A stretch of DNA of 64,000 nucleotides from Micavibrio sp. UBA7689 (GTDB lineage Bacteria; Pseudomonadota; Alphaproteobacteria; Micavibrionales; Micavibrionaceae), in contig DLGR01000045.1 in the NCBI GenBank assembly GCA_002482805.1, forward strand, positions 249,356 through 313,355, written 5' to 3'. Shown one piece after another: positions 35,977-44,929 of the stretch. The notes under the pieces were generated by a model. The model did not search any database and had not been told where the DNA came from. It was given only the letters and a program-made list of their open reading frames with translations. Each line of letters begins with the position of its first letter. Position 1 is the stretch's first letter. A program made the translations under genes and the position numbers.

Positions 35977-35980
35977 ATTT

Positions 35981-36130
35981 TTAGAACAGCGTGTATATAA
36001 AGACGCCCATCGCCGAACCTTTGACGGCAAAAAGCAGGCTTCCGACTAAAAGAAGAACGGCCATGATGGGCAACATCCAGAATTTTTTGCGTACCTTCAA
36101 AAATAGCCACAGCTCTTGCAAAAATTCCAT
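35981..36130 (-). CDS. DUF5989 small membrane protein
   Basis: 49 residues from the internal ATG at 36130. Pattern MEFLQELWLFLKVRKKFW, then a membrane span LPIMAVLLLVGSLLFAV and the ending GSAMGVFIYTLF, which fits DUF5989. These mini-proteins occur next to SxtJ and carbamoyltransferase genes. Gaps are 4 bases to the carbamoyltransferase and 8 bases to the SxtJ-like gene. The longer open frame upstream overlaps the SxtJ gene and is unlikely to be used. Confidence 0.8.
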   Translation of the reverse strand: MEFLQELWLFLKVRKKFWMLPIMAVLLLVGSLLFAVKGSAMGVFIYTLF

Positions 36131-36138
36131 GATGTTTC

Positions 36139-36582
36139 CTAAAACTGATATTTCATAGGATTGGGCAGATCGTGGTCCCTGCGTTTTTCCCAATAAGTAA
36201 TGCGATATGGGTCAGGCCTTTTTTCGATAAGGTCCTTTTGCATCAGACGCAGCACATATGCACCCGGAATAAAACAGACAACGAATATAAATCCCATGAG
36301 AACGGGCGTTATCACTGCAGAGATTTTGGGGGCTATTTTTAAAAATATATTTTTGACAGGCTCTATCCACGCGGTCTTTTTGAATGTGATGCCTAGCGTC
36401 ACAGAGGAGAGAGTCAGCAACGCGCACGAAAACCATCCGAATGAAATGAGGAGATGCAAAACGCCAATTATTCCCAGAACGCCTGCGAGCGTAAAACCGA
36501 ATACACGATCCGAGGGGATTTTTGTTTGCTGATGGCTTCGCAAATCCTCGTGGAAATTCAGATTTTCGGGTGTTTGAGACAT
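36139..36582 (-). CDS. SxtJ-like membrane protein
   Basis: 147 residues. Three hydrophobic spans: FGFTLAGVLGIIGVLHLLI, ALLTLSSVTLGITF and VITPVLMGFIFVVCFIPGAYVLRL. The C-terminus ends RPDPYRITYWEKRRD, which resembles the SxtJ family named from the saxitoxin cluster but found widely with carbamoyltransferases. It probably places the carbamoylation machinery at the membrane. First gene of the four-gene set and 40 bases downstream of PBP1A on the same strand. Confidence 0.78.
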   Translation of the reverse strand: MSQTPENLNFHEDLRSHQQTKIPSDRVFGFTLAGVLGIIGVLHLLISFGWFSCALLTLSSVTLGITFKKTAWIEPVKNIFLKIAPKISAVITPVLMGFIFVVCFIPGAYVLRLMQKDLIEKRPDPYRITYWEKRRDHDLPNPMKYQF

Positions 36583-36622
36583 GCCCCAGTTTTAGCCGAA
36601 AAAACCAATGCTTACAATGGGA

Positions 36623-39238
36623 TCAGTAGAGGCCGCCGGTGCCGTCGAAACCGCCATTGCCGCTGGCAGGGGGCTGTTGTTCCTGTTGCGGGGGATAAAC
36701 AGGCGCTGGTGTGGGCGCGGAATCGCGTTCACGGGAAAAAGATGTAAAGGCATCATCCGCGGGCGGGAAGGGTTGTGGCTCCAGTTCGGGCGCTTGATTG
36801 GCATAAGGATCCGTACCGTACATGGCGGCATCCTGCGTATTCGGATTTTCGGTCCCTTCGCCATATTCAAGCGCTTGTTCTGCTCCCAGAACCGTGTTGT
36901 TCAAAACATAATCGTCCAGATTGGGTTCCGTACCCGTCACGAACGCTTCCCAGATTACATGGGGATCGCCCGGCATGGCGGCGCGCCCGGTGTCTGCATT
37001 GATGCGCACGTTCTTTATGCCCGGCGGAACACGGAAAGGCGTCGGCGGTGTATCTTTCAAGGCTTCTTTCATGAACTCGCCGAAGATAGGTGCGGCGGTG
37101 GAGCCGCCCGTCTCGCGCTTGCCCAAAGATTTCGGGCCGTCGAAACCCACGAAGACACCGACTACCAAGTCGGGCGAAAATCCGACAAACCAAGTGTCTT
37201 TGGATTTGTTGGTCGTGCCTGTTTTTCCGGCAAGCGGACGGCCAAGTGCCGCAAGTTTCGCCGCCGTACCGCGTTGAACAACACCCTCGAGAATGCTTAC
37301 CATCTGATAAGCCGTACGCTCATCGGCGATTTGCTCTCGCCCGTCGGGAACGATAGGTGTTGTCTGTCCGTCCCAGCGGATGAGTTTCCCGCAATTCGGG
37401 CAGGGGCGCTTGTCATACGAATACACCGTTTCTCCATGGCGGTTTTGGATACGGTCGATAATGGTCGGTGTGATTTTCTTGCCGCCATTGACCAGCATGC
37501 CGTAAGCTGAGGTGAGTTTGAGCAGCGTCGTTTCACCTGCACCAAGCGCGTAGGATAGATACGGTTTCATATCATCGGCGATACCAAAGCGCTTCGCGTA
37601 TTCCACGATCGTAGGCATGCCCAAGTGATCGGCCAAACGCACGGTCATCAGGTTTCTGGATTTTTCCACGCCGGCACGAATAGGAGTTGGTCCATAATAT
37701 TCACCGGAATAATTCGTGGGACGCCAGAAATCGCCGGGTGCTTGCTCCATAACAAACGGCGCATCGAGAACGCGGGTTGCAGGTGTAAAACCTTTATCCA
37801 AGGCTGCCAGATAAATAAACGGCTTGAAGGCAGAGCCAGGCTGGCGTTTGGCTTGCGTAGCGCGGTTGAATTGTGAAGGGCCATATTTCCAGCCGCCTTG
37901 AATGGCCAGAACACGCCCCGTGTGCGGGTCCATGGCAATGAGCGCGCCTTGCACTTTGGGAAGTTGCTGTAGAGCCCAAGCCTTGTCTTTCTTTTGCACC
38001 AGAATGACATCGCCGACTTCAAGCACCTGGTTGACACCCGTGATTTCAGGGCCGAGCGCATAGCATTCTTCAAGACATTTGCGCGCCCATTGCACATTGA
38101 GAAGAGGAAGCGAGGCCGTGGATTTGTCCGCAAAGCCGATCTTCGCATTTTGCGCGCCGTTTTCGAGCACGATCGCCAGAACCCAGTCATCGGGCATGTC
38201 ATCGGGTTCTTCCACGCCGATCAATTGATCGGGCCAGCTTTCCATGGAATCGAAATGCGCCACGGGTCCGCGCCAGCCGTGGCGGCGATCGTAATCCATC
38301 AAACCGTCACGCAAGGATTTAACGGCAATAGCCTGAAGGCGCGGATCGATGGAAGTACGAACCGTAAGACCACCCTTATAAAGACTGTCCTCACCGTATT
38401 GTGCTTTCAACTGGCGGCGCACTTCTTCGGCGAAGAACGGTGCGGATACCACATCGGATTCATCTTTAAGGGTCATGGCCAGCGGTGAGGCCTTGGCCAG
38501 TTCTGCTTGGGATGCCGTGATGTAACCGTCTTCTTGCATACGGTCGATAACCCAGTTGCGGCGGGTAAGCGCGGCATTGTGCTTTCGGATGGGGTGATAA
38601 TTGTTGGGTGCTTTGGGAAGGGCCGCGAGATAAGCGACTTCGGCAACATTCAAATCATCGAGCTTTTTATCAAAGTAGGTTTGCGCCGCCGCGGCCACGC
38701 CATACGATCTCTGGCCCAGATAAATTTCGTTTAAGTACAATTCCAAAATTTGGTTTTTGGTCATCGCCTCTTCCATGCGCGTGGCGAGGATGGCTTCCTT
38801 GATTTTGCGTTCGTACGAACGCTCGTTGGTCAGCAAGAAGTTTTTGGCGACCTGCTGCGTGATGGTTGAGGCGCCTTTCATGCGGCCGCCCTTGTGCAAA
38901 AAATTTGTGACAGCGGCACGGGCAATAGCTTTCACGTCTATGCCGGGATGTTTGTAAAAATTCTGGTCTTCGGAGGATATGAAGGCGTTCTTCACGAGGT
39001 CCGGCATGCTTTCCACAGGAACGAACACACGCTTTTCCTGCGCGTACTCGGCCAGCAGTCTTCCATCCCCCGCATAAATACGCGTGACGATGGGAGGTTC
39101 ATACTTTTTAAGTTGGGAATAATCGGGAAGATCGCGCCCGAAATGCGAAATGACCAATGCGGCACCGCCGATACCGGCGATTGCCCCCAAAAAACCTAAT
39201 GAAAACAAAGCTAAAAACAGCTTTCCCAGCCAGCGCAT
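36623..39238 (-). CDS. mrcA: Penicillin-binding protein 1A
   Basis: 871 residues from the ATG at 39238. A bifunctional peptidoglycan synthase. The membrane anchor is at residues ~4-28. Glycosyltransferase GT51 domain: SSEDQNFYKHPGIDVKAI (catalytic Glu), KGASTITQQVAKN and RKIKEAILA. An inserted OB-like domain (~310-400) follows. Transpeptidase: RQPGSAFKPFIYLAAL (SXXK), EKSRNL (SXN) and AGKTGTTNKSKDTWFVGF (KTG). A CPNC pair in RPCPNCGKLIRW lies before the KTG box. The Pro/Gln-rich tail ends in a low-complexity region. Confidence 0.96.
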   Translation of the reverse strand: MRWLGKLFLALFSLGFLGAIAGIGGAALVISHFGRDLPDYSQLKKYEPPIVTRIYAGDGRLLAEYAQEKRVFVPVESMPDLVKNAFISSEDQNFYKHPGIDVKAIARAAVTNFLHKGGRMKGASTITQQVAKNFLLTNERSYERKIKEAILATRMEEAMTKNQILELYLNEIYLGQRSYGVAAAAQTYFDKKLDDLNVAEVAYLAALPKAPNNYHPIRKHNAALTRRNWVIDRMQEDGYITASQAELAKASPLAMTLKDESDVVSAPFFAEEVRRQLKAQYGEDSLYKGGLTVRTSIDPRLQAIAVKSLRDGLMDYDRRHGWRGPVAHFDSMESWPDQLIGVEEPDDMPDDWVLAIVLENGAQNAKIGFADKSTASLPLLNVQWARKCLEECYALGPEITGVNQVLEVGDVILVQKKDKAWALQQLPKVQGALIAMDPHTGRVLAIQGGWKYGPSQFNRATQAKRQPGSAFKPFIYLAALDKGFTPATRVLDAPFVMEQAPGDFWRPTNYSGEYYGPTPIRAGVEKSRNLMTVRLADHLGMPTIVEYAKRFGIADDMKPYLSYALGAGETTLLKLTSAYGMLVNGGKKITPTIIDRIQNRHGETVYSYDKRPCPNCGKLIRWDGQTTPIVPDGREQIADERTAYQMVSILEGVVQRGTAAKLAALGRPLAGKTGTTNKSKDTWFVGFSPDLVVGVFVGFDGPKSLGKRETGGSTAAPIFGEFMKEALKDTPPTPFRVPPGIKNVRINADTGRAAMPGDPHVIWEAFVTGTEPNLDDYVLNNTVLGAEQALEYGEGTENPNTQDAAMYGTDPYANQAPELEPQPFPPADDAFTSFSRERDSAPTPAPVYPPQQEQQPPASGNGGFDGTGGLY

Positions 39239-39310
39239 GGGGGTTTTATCGCATATATTTGGGGCGCAATAAAGGCGCAAAATATGCCTAGTTGTGGCTA
39301 CGGAGGCTGA

Positions 39311-40033
39311 CTAGCTGGCCATTTCCGTCAATGACAGGAATTGGCGCAAACGTTCGGATTTGGGGTTCGAAAGTATCTCGACCCCGCCTTTTTCTTCCAC
39401 CGTACCTTCGTTCATGAAAACGATCTGGTCGGCGGCTCGGCGCGCAAAGCCCAGATGGTGTGTAATCAGGAACACGCCGATACCTCGCTCTTTCAAATGC
39501 GCGAGCTTGGTCAGAATTTTTGCCGTTTGCTCTACATCGAGAGCGGAAGTGATTTCATCCAGCAGGATATAGCGCGGGTTGAGCATGAGTGCACGGGCCA
39601 AAGCAACCCGTTGACGTTGCCCGATCGAGGCTTCGTTCGGGAAGTTGTCGATGAATTGCTGCATTTCGAAAAGATTGATCAAACCCTGAATATCTTTTTC
39701 GGCCGTGGCGTTGCGGCCACGGGCAGGCAACATGATGTTTTCACGCAGCGTTAGATGCGGCCACAAGAACAACGATTGGAACACGGCGGTCAGTTTCGGC
39801 CAGGGCGGGTCGATCTCTTCTGCTGTGGTTGGAAAACGGAAAGTCTGTTCATCCACGCTGATCGTGCCTTTGTCGGGCAAGTCCAGCATGGCCAGAGAGC
39901 GCAAAAGCGTGGTTTTCCCGGTGCCGCTGGGCCCGATGATGCAGGTGATGCTACCCGGTGCAATGGCGATATCCACATTTTTCAGGATGTGCTTGTCGCC
40001 GAAGGATTTATAAAGACCGGACGCTTTGAGCAT
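39311..40033 (-). CDS. Amino-acid-type ABC transporter ATPase
   Basis: 240 residues. Walker A is IIGPSGTGKTTLLR, the Q-loop AVFQSLFLWPHLT, Walker B RYILLDEITSALD. The signature motif is degenerate, ASIGQRQRVALA instead of LSGGQ, which is tolerated in this GlnQ/HisP-like family. It powers polar amino-acid-type uptake. Its ATG overlaps the preceding binding-protein stop by one base (TAATG). Last gene of a five-gene operon with one permease and three binding proteins. Confidence 0.9.
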   Translation of the reverse strand: MLKASGLYKSFGDKHILKNVDIAIAPGSITCIIGPSGTGKTTLLRSLAMLDLPDKGTISVDEQTFRFPTTAEEIDPPWPKLTAVFQSLFLWPHLTLRENIMLPARGRNATAEKDIQGLINLFEMQQFIDNFPNEASIGQRQRVALARALMLNPRYILLDEITSALDVEQTAKILTKLAHLKERGIGVFLITHHLGFARRAADQIVFMNEGTVEEKGGVEILSNPKSERLRQFLSLTEMAS

Positions 40034-40860
40034 TATTCCACCGCCTCATAAGGTTTGGACGGCGCAAAGAATGAACCTTTGAATTTCTGATGCTTCTTGA
40101 TGATGGGCTGCAATGTATTCGTGATCGTCATGGAATCTATGGTCGCATCCAGCATATTTTTGAGCGCATGTTCATGATGCGGGATGATAATAACGCTACC
40201 GCCCACTTCTAGCGGTTGTTCGGTAAGCTGCTTTAGTATACCGGGATTTGCCGCCATATATTCCTCCGCAATCGAAGGTTCCATCATCGTCACATCCGCT
40301 TTCTTGGAGACCACAGCCTCCAGTCTGTCGGTTGCGGGTGTCAGACCGGGAAGGGATATAGCTTTAGAAAGAGGAAAACGCTTCGCTTGGATTACGGAAG
40401 AGAGTTCTCCATCCAGAGTCGAAAAAGTAACCTTATCCGAATTTAAATCCTCGAATTTTTTGAAACGCGTATCGTCGGCGCGCACATAAGCGTTGTAAGG
40501 CATATAGAAAACCGGCTTGGTAAAATCTCCGCCGAAAGTGCGGGCGGGTGTGCCGAAGTAACCCGCGCAGACGGCGTCGTAACGCCCTGTTTTCAGTCCC
40601 TCGAAAATATTGTCGCTGCCGACCTCTTCGGACCAGATGATTTTGATCTCCAGCTGTTTCCCCATTTCTTCCATAAGGTCATAAAACAGGCCGGAAAATT
40701 TCCCCGTATTGGGGTCCTTTTCCACGAAGGTTGGATAAATCGTATAGGCACAGCGCAATTCGCGTTTGGTTATAACGCGGTCAAACGCCGTTGTTCTGGA
40801 TTCCGCCGTCACAGGCGTTGCGCTCAAAGCTAACAATAAAAGGGATAAAATTATTTTCAT
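40033..40860 (-). CDS. Extracellular solute-binding protein, copy 3 of 3
   Basis: 275 residues with a signal peptide (1-19, ending TAE region). Family 3 solute-binding protein core: VITKRELRCAYTIYPTFVEKD, LFYDLMEEMGKQLEIKIIW, GLKTGRYDAVCAGYFGTPA and KADVTMMEPSIAEEYM. It binds a small ligand in the periplasm for the adjacent permease. Paralogous to the two preceding genes; its ligand is not predictable. It overlaps the ATPase gene by one base. Confidence 0.87.
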   Translation of the reverse strand: MKIILSLLLLALSATPVTAESRTTAFDRVITKRELRCAYTIYPTFVEKDPNTGKFSGLFYDLMEEMGKQLEIKIIWSEEVGSDNIFEGLKTGRYDAVCAGYFGTPARTFGGDFTKPVFYMPYNAYVRADDTRFKKFEDLNSDKVTFSTLDGELSSVIQAKRFPLSKAISLPGLTPATDRLEAVVSKKADVTMMEPSIAEEYMAANPGILKQLTEQPLEVGGSVIIIPHHEHALKNMLDATIDSMTITNTLQPIIKKHQKFKGSFFAPSKPYEAVE

Positions 40861-40868
40861 TTTTTCAC

Positions 40869-41684
40869 CTAATAAGGTTTGGCGGGTCTTAAAATTACAT
40901 CCTTGGCAATACTGTACTTATCATAAATGCGGTCGACAGTGCCGTCATACAGCAATTCATCGGTTGCGGTATTAAGCATATTCAAAAGACGGAATTCCCC
41001 GCTCGCAACGGTAAGCGATATGGGGATAACGCGCAAAGGCTCCGATACTATACGGGAAATCGTATCGGGGTTTGCCTTGGAATAATTGTCGCCTTCGAAT
41101 ACTCCCGAAATGGTTGCATCCGCCTTGGCGAATTTGATCATGTTAAGTGCTTCGGATGCAGGCGCATCACCGGTAATGCCGACAAGCGTTGCTTTGGGAA
41201 ATATTTTTTCCTTCATCAACGTGTTGGTTCCACCGTCATGGCCGGAGAACCTGACTTCGGCATTGTTGAGAGAGGAGATATTTTTCAGCTTGGCGTTTCC
41301 TGCCTTCACGTACACATAGGTGGGCATATAGCCAATAGGCTTGGTGTATTCCGCCTGTTTGCCGCGCAATGCGCTGGGCCAGCCCGTACCGCATTCGGCG
41401 TCGAACTTACCTTGGTTCAAATCCTGCAGATAAGTGGAAAGATTTATCTCGCCCGCCCATTCGATTTTGAGATCGAGAGCTTTGCCAAGCGCTTCGACGA
41501 AATCTACAAATGCACCCGACATAGCGCCGGTGTTGGGGTCTTTCATCAGCATGGGAGGCGCAAGCCAGTAAGCACAACGGATTGTGCCCGTGCGCGTAAT
41601 GCGGTCAAATGCACTTTCTTTCTCGGCCGCGAATGAGGACGTCGGGGATAGGACGATCAATAGAAGCGTCAGAAATATCTTCAT
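40869..41684 (-). CDS. Extracellular solute-binding protein, copy 2 of 3
   Basis: 271 residues, signal peptide 1-20 (SFAAEK). Same fold as its neighbours: ITRTGTIRCAYWLAPPMLMKD, AFVDFVEALGKALDLKIEW, DLNQGKFDAECGTGWPSALRG and KADATISGVFEGDNYSK. Clearly a paralogue of the genes on either side, but with changes throughout the ligand-facing loops, so a different ligand is plausible. Two to eight bases separate it from its neighbours. Confidence 0.87.
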   Translation of the reverse strand: MKIFLTLLLIVLSPTSSFAAEKESAFDRITRTGTIRCAYWLAPPMLMKDPNTGAMSGAFVDFVEALGKALDLKIEWAGEINLSTYLQDLNQGKFDAECGTGWPSALRGKQAEYTKPIGYMPTYVYVKAGNAKLKNISSLNNAEVRFSGHDGGTNTLMKEKIFPKATLVGITGDAPASEALNMIKFAKADATISGVFEGDNYSKANPDTISRIVSEPLRVIPISLTVASGEFRLLNMLNTATDELLYDGTVDRIYDKYSIAKDVILRPAKPY

Positions 41685-41685
41685 C

Positions 41686-42531
41686 TTATTTCCCCTGTTG
41701 ATATGTGGGTACGGGTCGCAAAAACGCCCCTGGATAATCTTTTTCGTATTTCGACAGGATGCGGTCGTATGAGCTCGAATTTATAAGCTCGCTCAGGGAT
41801 GCATTCAAAAAGCTGATAAGTTCTTGCTCATGGATATCCACGGCCAGAACATTGCCGTAGACACGAAGCGGCGTTTTCATCTCCAGAAGACGTAATTTTC
41901 CTGCGCCATTCGCCTTCTCGTATCCTTGAATCATCACGCGCGGAAACACCACAAAGTCGGTCTTCTTACTCAACACATTCATGATGTTATCTGCAGGCGT
42001 TCCCAACGGCGGCAAAGCTACACCCTTCACCAGCGGCAATTCCGTTTGCTTGATGGTTTCCAGCACATCACCTTCGGTATAAGCGGTGGAAAATTCAGCC
42101 TTGTTAATATCCGCTATGGTTAACGAACTATCGGAAGGAAAGCGCGTATCGTCGGCGCGCACGATGATGTCAAAGCTCCAATAAGACATCGGCGTGGTAT
42201 AAGCGAGTTGCTTGGCGCGTGCTGCATCCGCCGCCATCCCGGCGCAAAAGGCATCTATCTTACCCGATTGCAGTGATTGAGAGATTTGTCCCCAATCGAT
42301 CTCCGCGACCCATTCGACTTTGATTTTCGCCATGCGTGCGGCTTCTTCGATAATCTCGACGAACAGGCCTTTCATTTCGCCCGTGGCGGCATTCTTGTAA
42401 ACACCCGGTTCCCATGAACCGTAACCGCAGCGCAGGGTGTTGGATTTTATAACGCGATCATAGGCGGGATTCGCGAAAGCAGGGGATACTAGTATTGTGG
42501 TAGCTATAATTGCCAAAAGAATTTTTTTCAT
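41686..42531 (-). CDS. Extracellular solute-binding protein, copy 1 of 3
   Basis: 281 residues with a signal peptide (1-20, ending AFA). Same family: VIKSNTLRCGYGSWEPGVYKN, LFVEIIEEAARMAKIKVEW, SLQSGKIDAFCAGMAADAARAK, and KTDFVVFPRVMIQGYEK. First of three tandem copies, separated by a single base from the permease gene before it and from the next copy. The three copies share the same start pattern (A-x-D-R-V/I-x-x-x-x-x-x-R-C-x-Y). Confidence 0.87.
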   Translation of the reverse strand: MKKILLAIIATTILVSPAFANPAYDRVIKSNTLRCGYGSWEPGVYKNAATGEMKGLFVEIIEEAARMAKIKVEWVAEIDWGQISQSLQSGKIDAFCAGMAADAARAKQLAYTTPMSYWSFDIIVRADDTRFPSDSSLTIADINKAEFSTAYTEGDVLETIKQTELPLVKGVALPPLGTPADNIMNVLSKKTDFVVFPRVMIQGYEKANGAGKLRLLEMKTPLRVYGNVLAVDIHEQELISFLNASLSELINSSSYDRILSKYEKDYPGAFLRPVPTYQQGK

Positions 42532-42532
42532 G

Positions 42533-43198
42533 CTATTGCTCCGATAAATTGCGGGTGAAGCGTTCTTTCAGCCAGTAGGCCAATCCGTTGATGGGAAGAC
42601 ACACAGCCAAAAAGAAAACGCCGAGCGCTGTGTAGATTTCGACGGGGCGATAGATCTGTGCATTGATGCGTTGCGCGACGCGGAAGATTTCCTCCACCGA
42701 AATCAGGCTCGCGAACAAAGTTGTATGCAGCATTGCAACTTGCAAAAGCATGATCGGCGGCAGAACCTGACGCAAAATTAGCGGTAACTGGATTTTAAAG
42801 ACCGTTTGCTCCCGCGTCAGGCCCGTAACCTTTGCGGCGATCAGATATTGTTTTGGGAAATCATTGAGTGCGGCGCGCACCACATCGGCCACACCGAAAA
42901 TATTGACGATCGCGAGTGTGAACGCCGCCGTATAGAATGGATCGATGACAAGGTTGAACATCGCCTGCGCGGGATAATGCAGCCAGAACAAGAAGACGAG
43001 CAGGGGAATGCCCGACAGGAAGAACGAGAAGTAACGCGAAGGTAGGCCTACCCAAATGGGAGAGCGCGTCCCGGCGAGACCCAGAGCGGAGCCAACAACT
43101 ATGCCGCTACCCCAGATAATCAGACAGAGTTGGAGCGTTACGCCCAGCCCCTTAAAAAAGGCCGGATAGTAATTGATAAGAATATCGAGGACCGACAT
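42533..43198 (-). CDS. Amino-acid-type ABC transporter permease
   Basis: 221 residues with about five membrane segments (for example VTLQLCLIIWGSGIVVGSAL and YFSFFLSGIPLLVFLFW). The EAA-like loop for ATPase contact is VVRAALNDFPKQYLIAAKVTGL. It is a one-permease member of the HisM/GlnP family, probably working as a homodimer. It is the first gene of the operon and 17 bases after mlaF. Confidence 0.9.
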   Translation of the reverse strand: MSVLDILINYYPAFFKGLGVTLQLCLIIWGSGIVVGSALGLAGTRSPIWVGLPSRYFSFFLSGIPLLVFLFWLHYPAQAMFNLVIDPFYTAAFTLAIVNIFGVADVVRAALNDFPKQYLIAAKVTGLTREQTVFKIQLPLILRQVLPPIMLLQVAMLHTTLFASLISVEEIFRVAQRINAQIYRPVEIYTALGVFFLAVCLPINGLAYWLKERFTRNLSEQ

Positions 43199-43215
43199 TG
43201 CGGCTCCTTAAATTT

Positions 43216-44019
43216 TTACAAGTGTTTAAAACTCGCGGCCTTCGTAATAGGCCCATCTGCACGCCCGTGGATAAATTGATCCACGTATTCGTTGCCGGAA
43301 TGGTCAAGTTCGGAAACCTTACCATACCAAATAATACGTCCTTCATGGATCATGGCGACATGGTCTGCAATCTTGCGTGCCGAAGCCATGTCATGTGTGA
43401 TCGAAAGCGCCGTGGCGCCAAGATCTTTCACACAGTCCACAATGAGGTCATTAATAACGTCCGCCATGATGGGATCGAGACCGGTCGTGGGCTCGTCAAA
43501 GAAAATTATTTCCGGATTGGCCGCGATAGCACGTGCGAGCGCCACGCGCTTTTGCATACCGCCGGAAAGTTCTGCAGGGAACAGATCGCCCACTTTTGCA
43601 TCAAGGCCAACCTGCGCCAGCTTCTTGATAGCAATTTCGTGCGCCTGATCGGCATCCATCTTGCGGCCTTGGATAAGGCCGAAGGCTACGTTCTGCCACA
43701 CGCGCAAAGAATCGAACAATGCTGCACCTTGAAACAACATGCCGAACTTGGCCATCATTTCGTCGCGGTCACTGCCCGAAAGTTTCGTGACTTCCTTGCC
43801 GTCCACCTGTACGGAACCGGAATCGGGTTTTATCAGGCCCAGAACGCATTTGAGCGTGACGGATTTACCCGTACCCGAACCGCCGATGATGACAAGGGAT
43901 TCCCCGGGTGCGACGGTGAGGTTAATGCCGTCCAAAACGACCTTTCCTGCAAAGGCCTTTTTAACATCGCGCATGGCGATCTTGGGCGTTGCCGCCATCT
44001 GGTGATCTGGTGCGTTCAT
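43216..44019 (-). CDS. mlaF: Mla lipid-transport ABC ATPase (MlaF)
   Basis: 267 residues. It energises phospholipid transport that keeps the outer-membrane lipid asymmetric. Walker A GGSGTGKSVTLKC, signature AELSGGMQKRVALARA, and Walker B IIFFDEPTTGLDPI. The region after Walker B (DLGATALSITHDMASARKIADHVAMIHEGRIIWYG) is typical of MlaF. It overlaps mlaE by 4 bases. mlaD is not here; an MlaD-like tail lies at the far left of the window. Confidence 0.93.
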   Translation of the reverse strand: MNAPDHQMAATPKIAMRDVKKAFAGKVVLDGINLTVAPGESLVIIGGSGTGKSVTLKCVLGLIKPDSGSVQVDGKEVTKLSGSDRDEMMAKFGMLFQGAALFDSLRVWQNVAFGLIQGRKMDADQAHEIAIKKLAQVGLDAKVGDLFPAELSGGMQKRVALARAIAANPEIIFFDEPTTGLDPIMADVINDLIVDCVKDLGATALSITHDMASARKIADHVAMIHEGRIIWYGKVSELDHSGNEYVDQFIHGRADGPITKAASFKHL

Positions 44020-44825
44020 GAAAAGAAAACTTTCGTCAGGATAAAATTGGAAATCAAAATCAGGATGGAGGCGGAAACGACGGCGTATGTCGTGGCTGCA
44101 CCAACGCCCTGCGCGCCGCGCCCCGAATTAAACCCGTGATAGCATCCCATAATGGTAACGATGAAACCGAACATGGAGGCTTTCACAAGGCCGGAAACAA
44201 CGTCATTCACTTCGAGAATATCCCATGTTTGTTTTAGGTAACTGCCTTCGGAAAAACCAAGGCTGAAAATGGATACGATATAGCCGCCATAGATGCCGAT
44301 AACGTCGGCGATTAAAACCAGTACGGGTAACATGACTGTACCCGCGATAATGCGCGGTACGATCAGATATTTATACGGGTTTACGGAGAGCGTCGTCAGA
44401 GCATCGATCTGTTCTGTCACACGCATGGTGCCGATCTCTGCGGCGATGGAGGCCCCGATACGTCCCGCTACCATGAGGCCTGCGAGAACAGGCGCGAGTT
44501 CGCGCGTTACGGACAATGCCACCACACCCGCAATCGCGCTCTCGGCGTTAAAGCGCGTAAAGCCGGTATAGGACTGAAGGGCTAAAACCATGCCTGTGAA
44601 AATCGCGGTCATGCCGACGACTGGCAGGGAGTAGTAACCGATATCGATAAATTGTTTGAGGATCAGCCGCGGATACCAGGGGGGCGTAAATACATGCGTA
44701 ATGGATTTCGCGATAAAAATAGAGAGCACCCCGATATTCTGCAGGGTTTTGTGAATGCTGTGGCCTACGCTTTCACACATATCGAGAAGGAAACTGCCGG
44801 TGAAAAGCGGGGTTTTATTGTTCAT
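44016..44825 (-). CDS. mlaE: Mla lipid-transport permease (MlaE)
   Basis: 269 residues from the ATG at 44825 with GAAGG upstream; the TTG ten codons earlier is less likely. An MlaE-family permease with several membrane spans. Conserved stretches: YSLPVVGMTAIFTGMVLALQSYTGF, SVTRELAPVLAGLMVAGRIGASIAAEIGTMRVTEQIDAL and GCYHGFNSGRGAQGVGAATTYAVV. It partners MlaF. Alr lies upstream on the same strand after a 104-base gap. Confidence 0.94.
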   Translation of the reverse strand: MNNKTPLFTGSFLLDMCESVGHSIHKTLQNIGVLSIFIAKSITHVFTPPWYPRLILKQFIDIGYYSLPVVGMTAIFTGMVLALQSYTGFTRFNAESAIAGVVALSVTRELAPVLAGLMVAGRIGASIAAEIGTMRVTEQIDALTTLSVNPYKYLIVPRIIAGTVMLPVLVLIADVIGIYGGYIVSIFSLGFSEGSYLKQTWDILEVNDVVSGLVKASMFGFIVTIMGCYHGFNSGRGAQGVGAATTYAVVSASILILISNFILTKVFFS

Positions 44826-44929
44826 AAGATCAAAAGCCTTCAAAAACTTTGGCAAAAAACCAAGACAATCAAATTCTTAACTGTTTTACCCGCCGCTGAA
44901 AAGGCTCTTTTTGGCATAAAAGCGGGGTT

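Noticed and set aside
33092..36582. Saxitoxin-type toxin cluster
   Set aside because: Only the SxtJ-like, DUF5989 and carbamoyltransferase parts are present; no SxtA polyketide synthase or amidinotransferase gene lies nearby.
40033..42531. Frameshifted single binding-protein gene
   Set aside because: Each of the three frames has its own signal peptide, start, full-length domain and stop, so they are separate genes.
43198..44139. 313-aa open frame on the + strand
   Set aside because: Covers mlaF on the opposite strand; mlaF has Walker A, signature and Walker B, so the + frame is a shadow.
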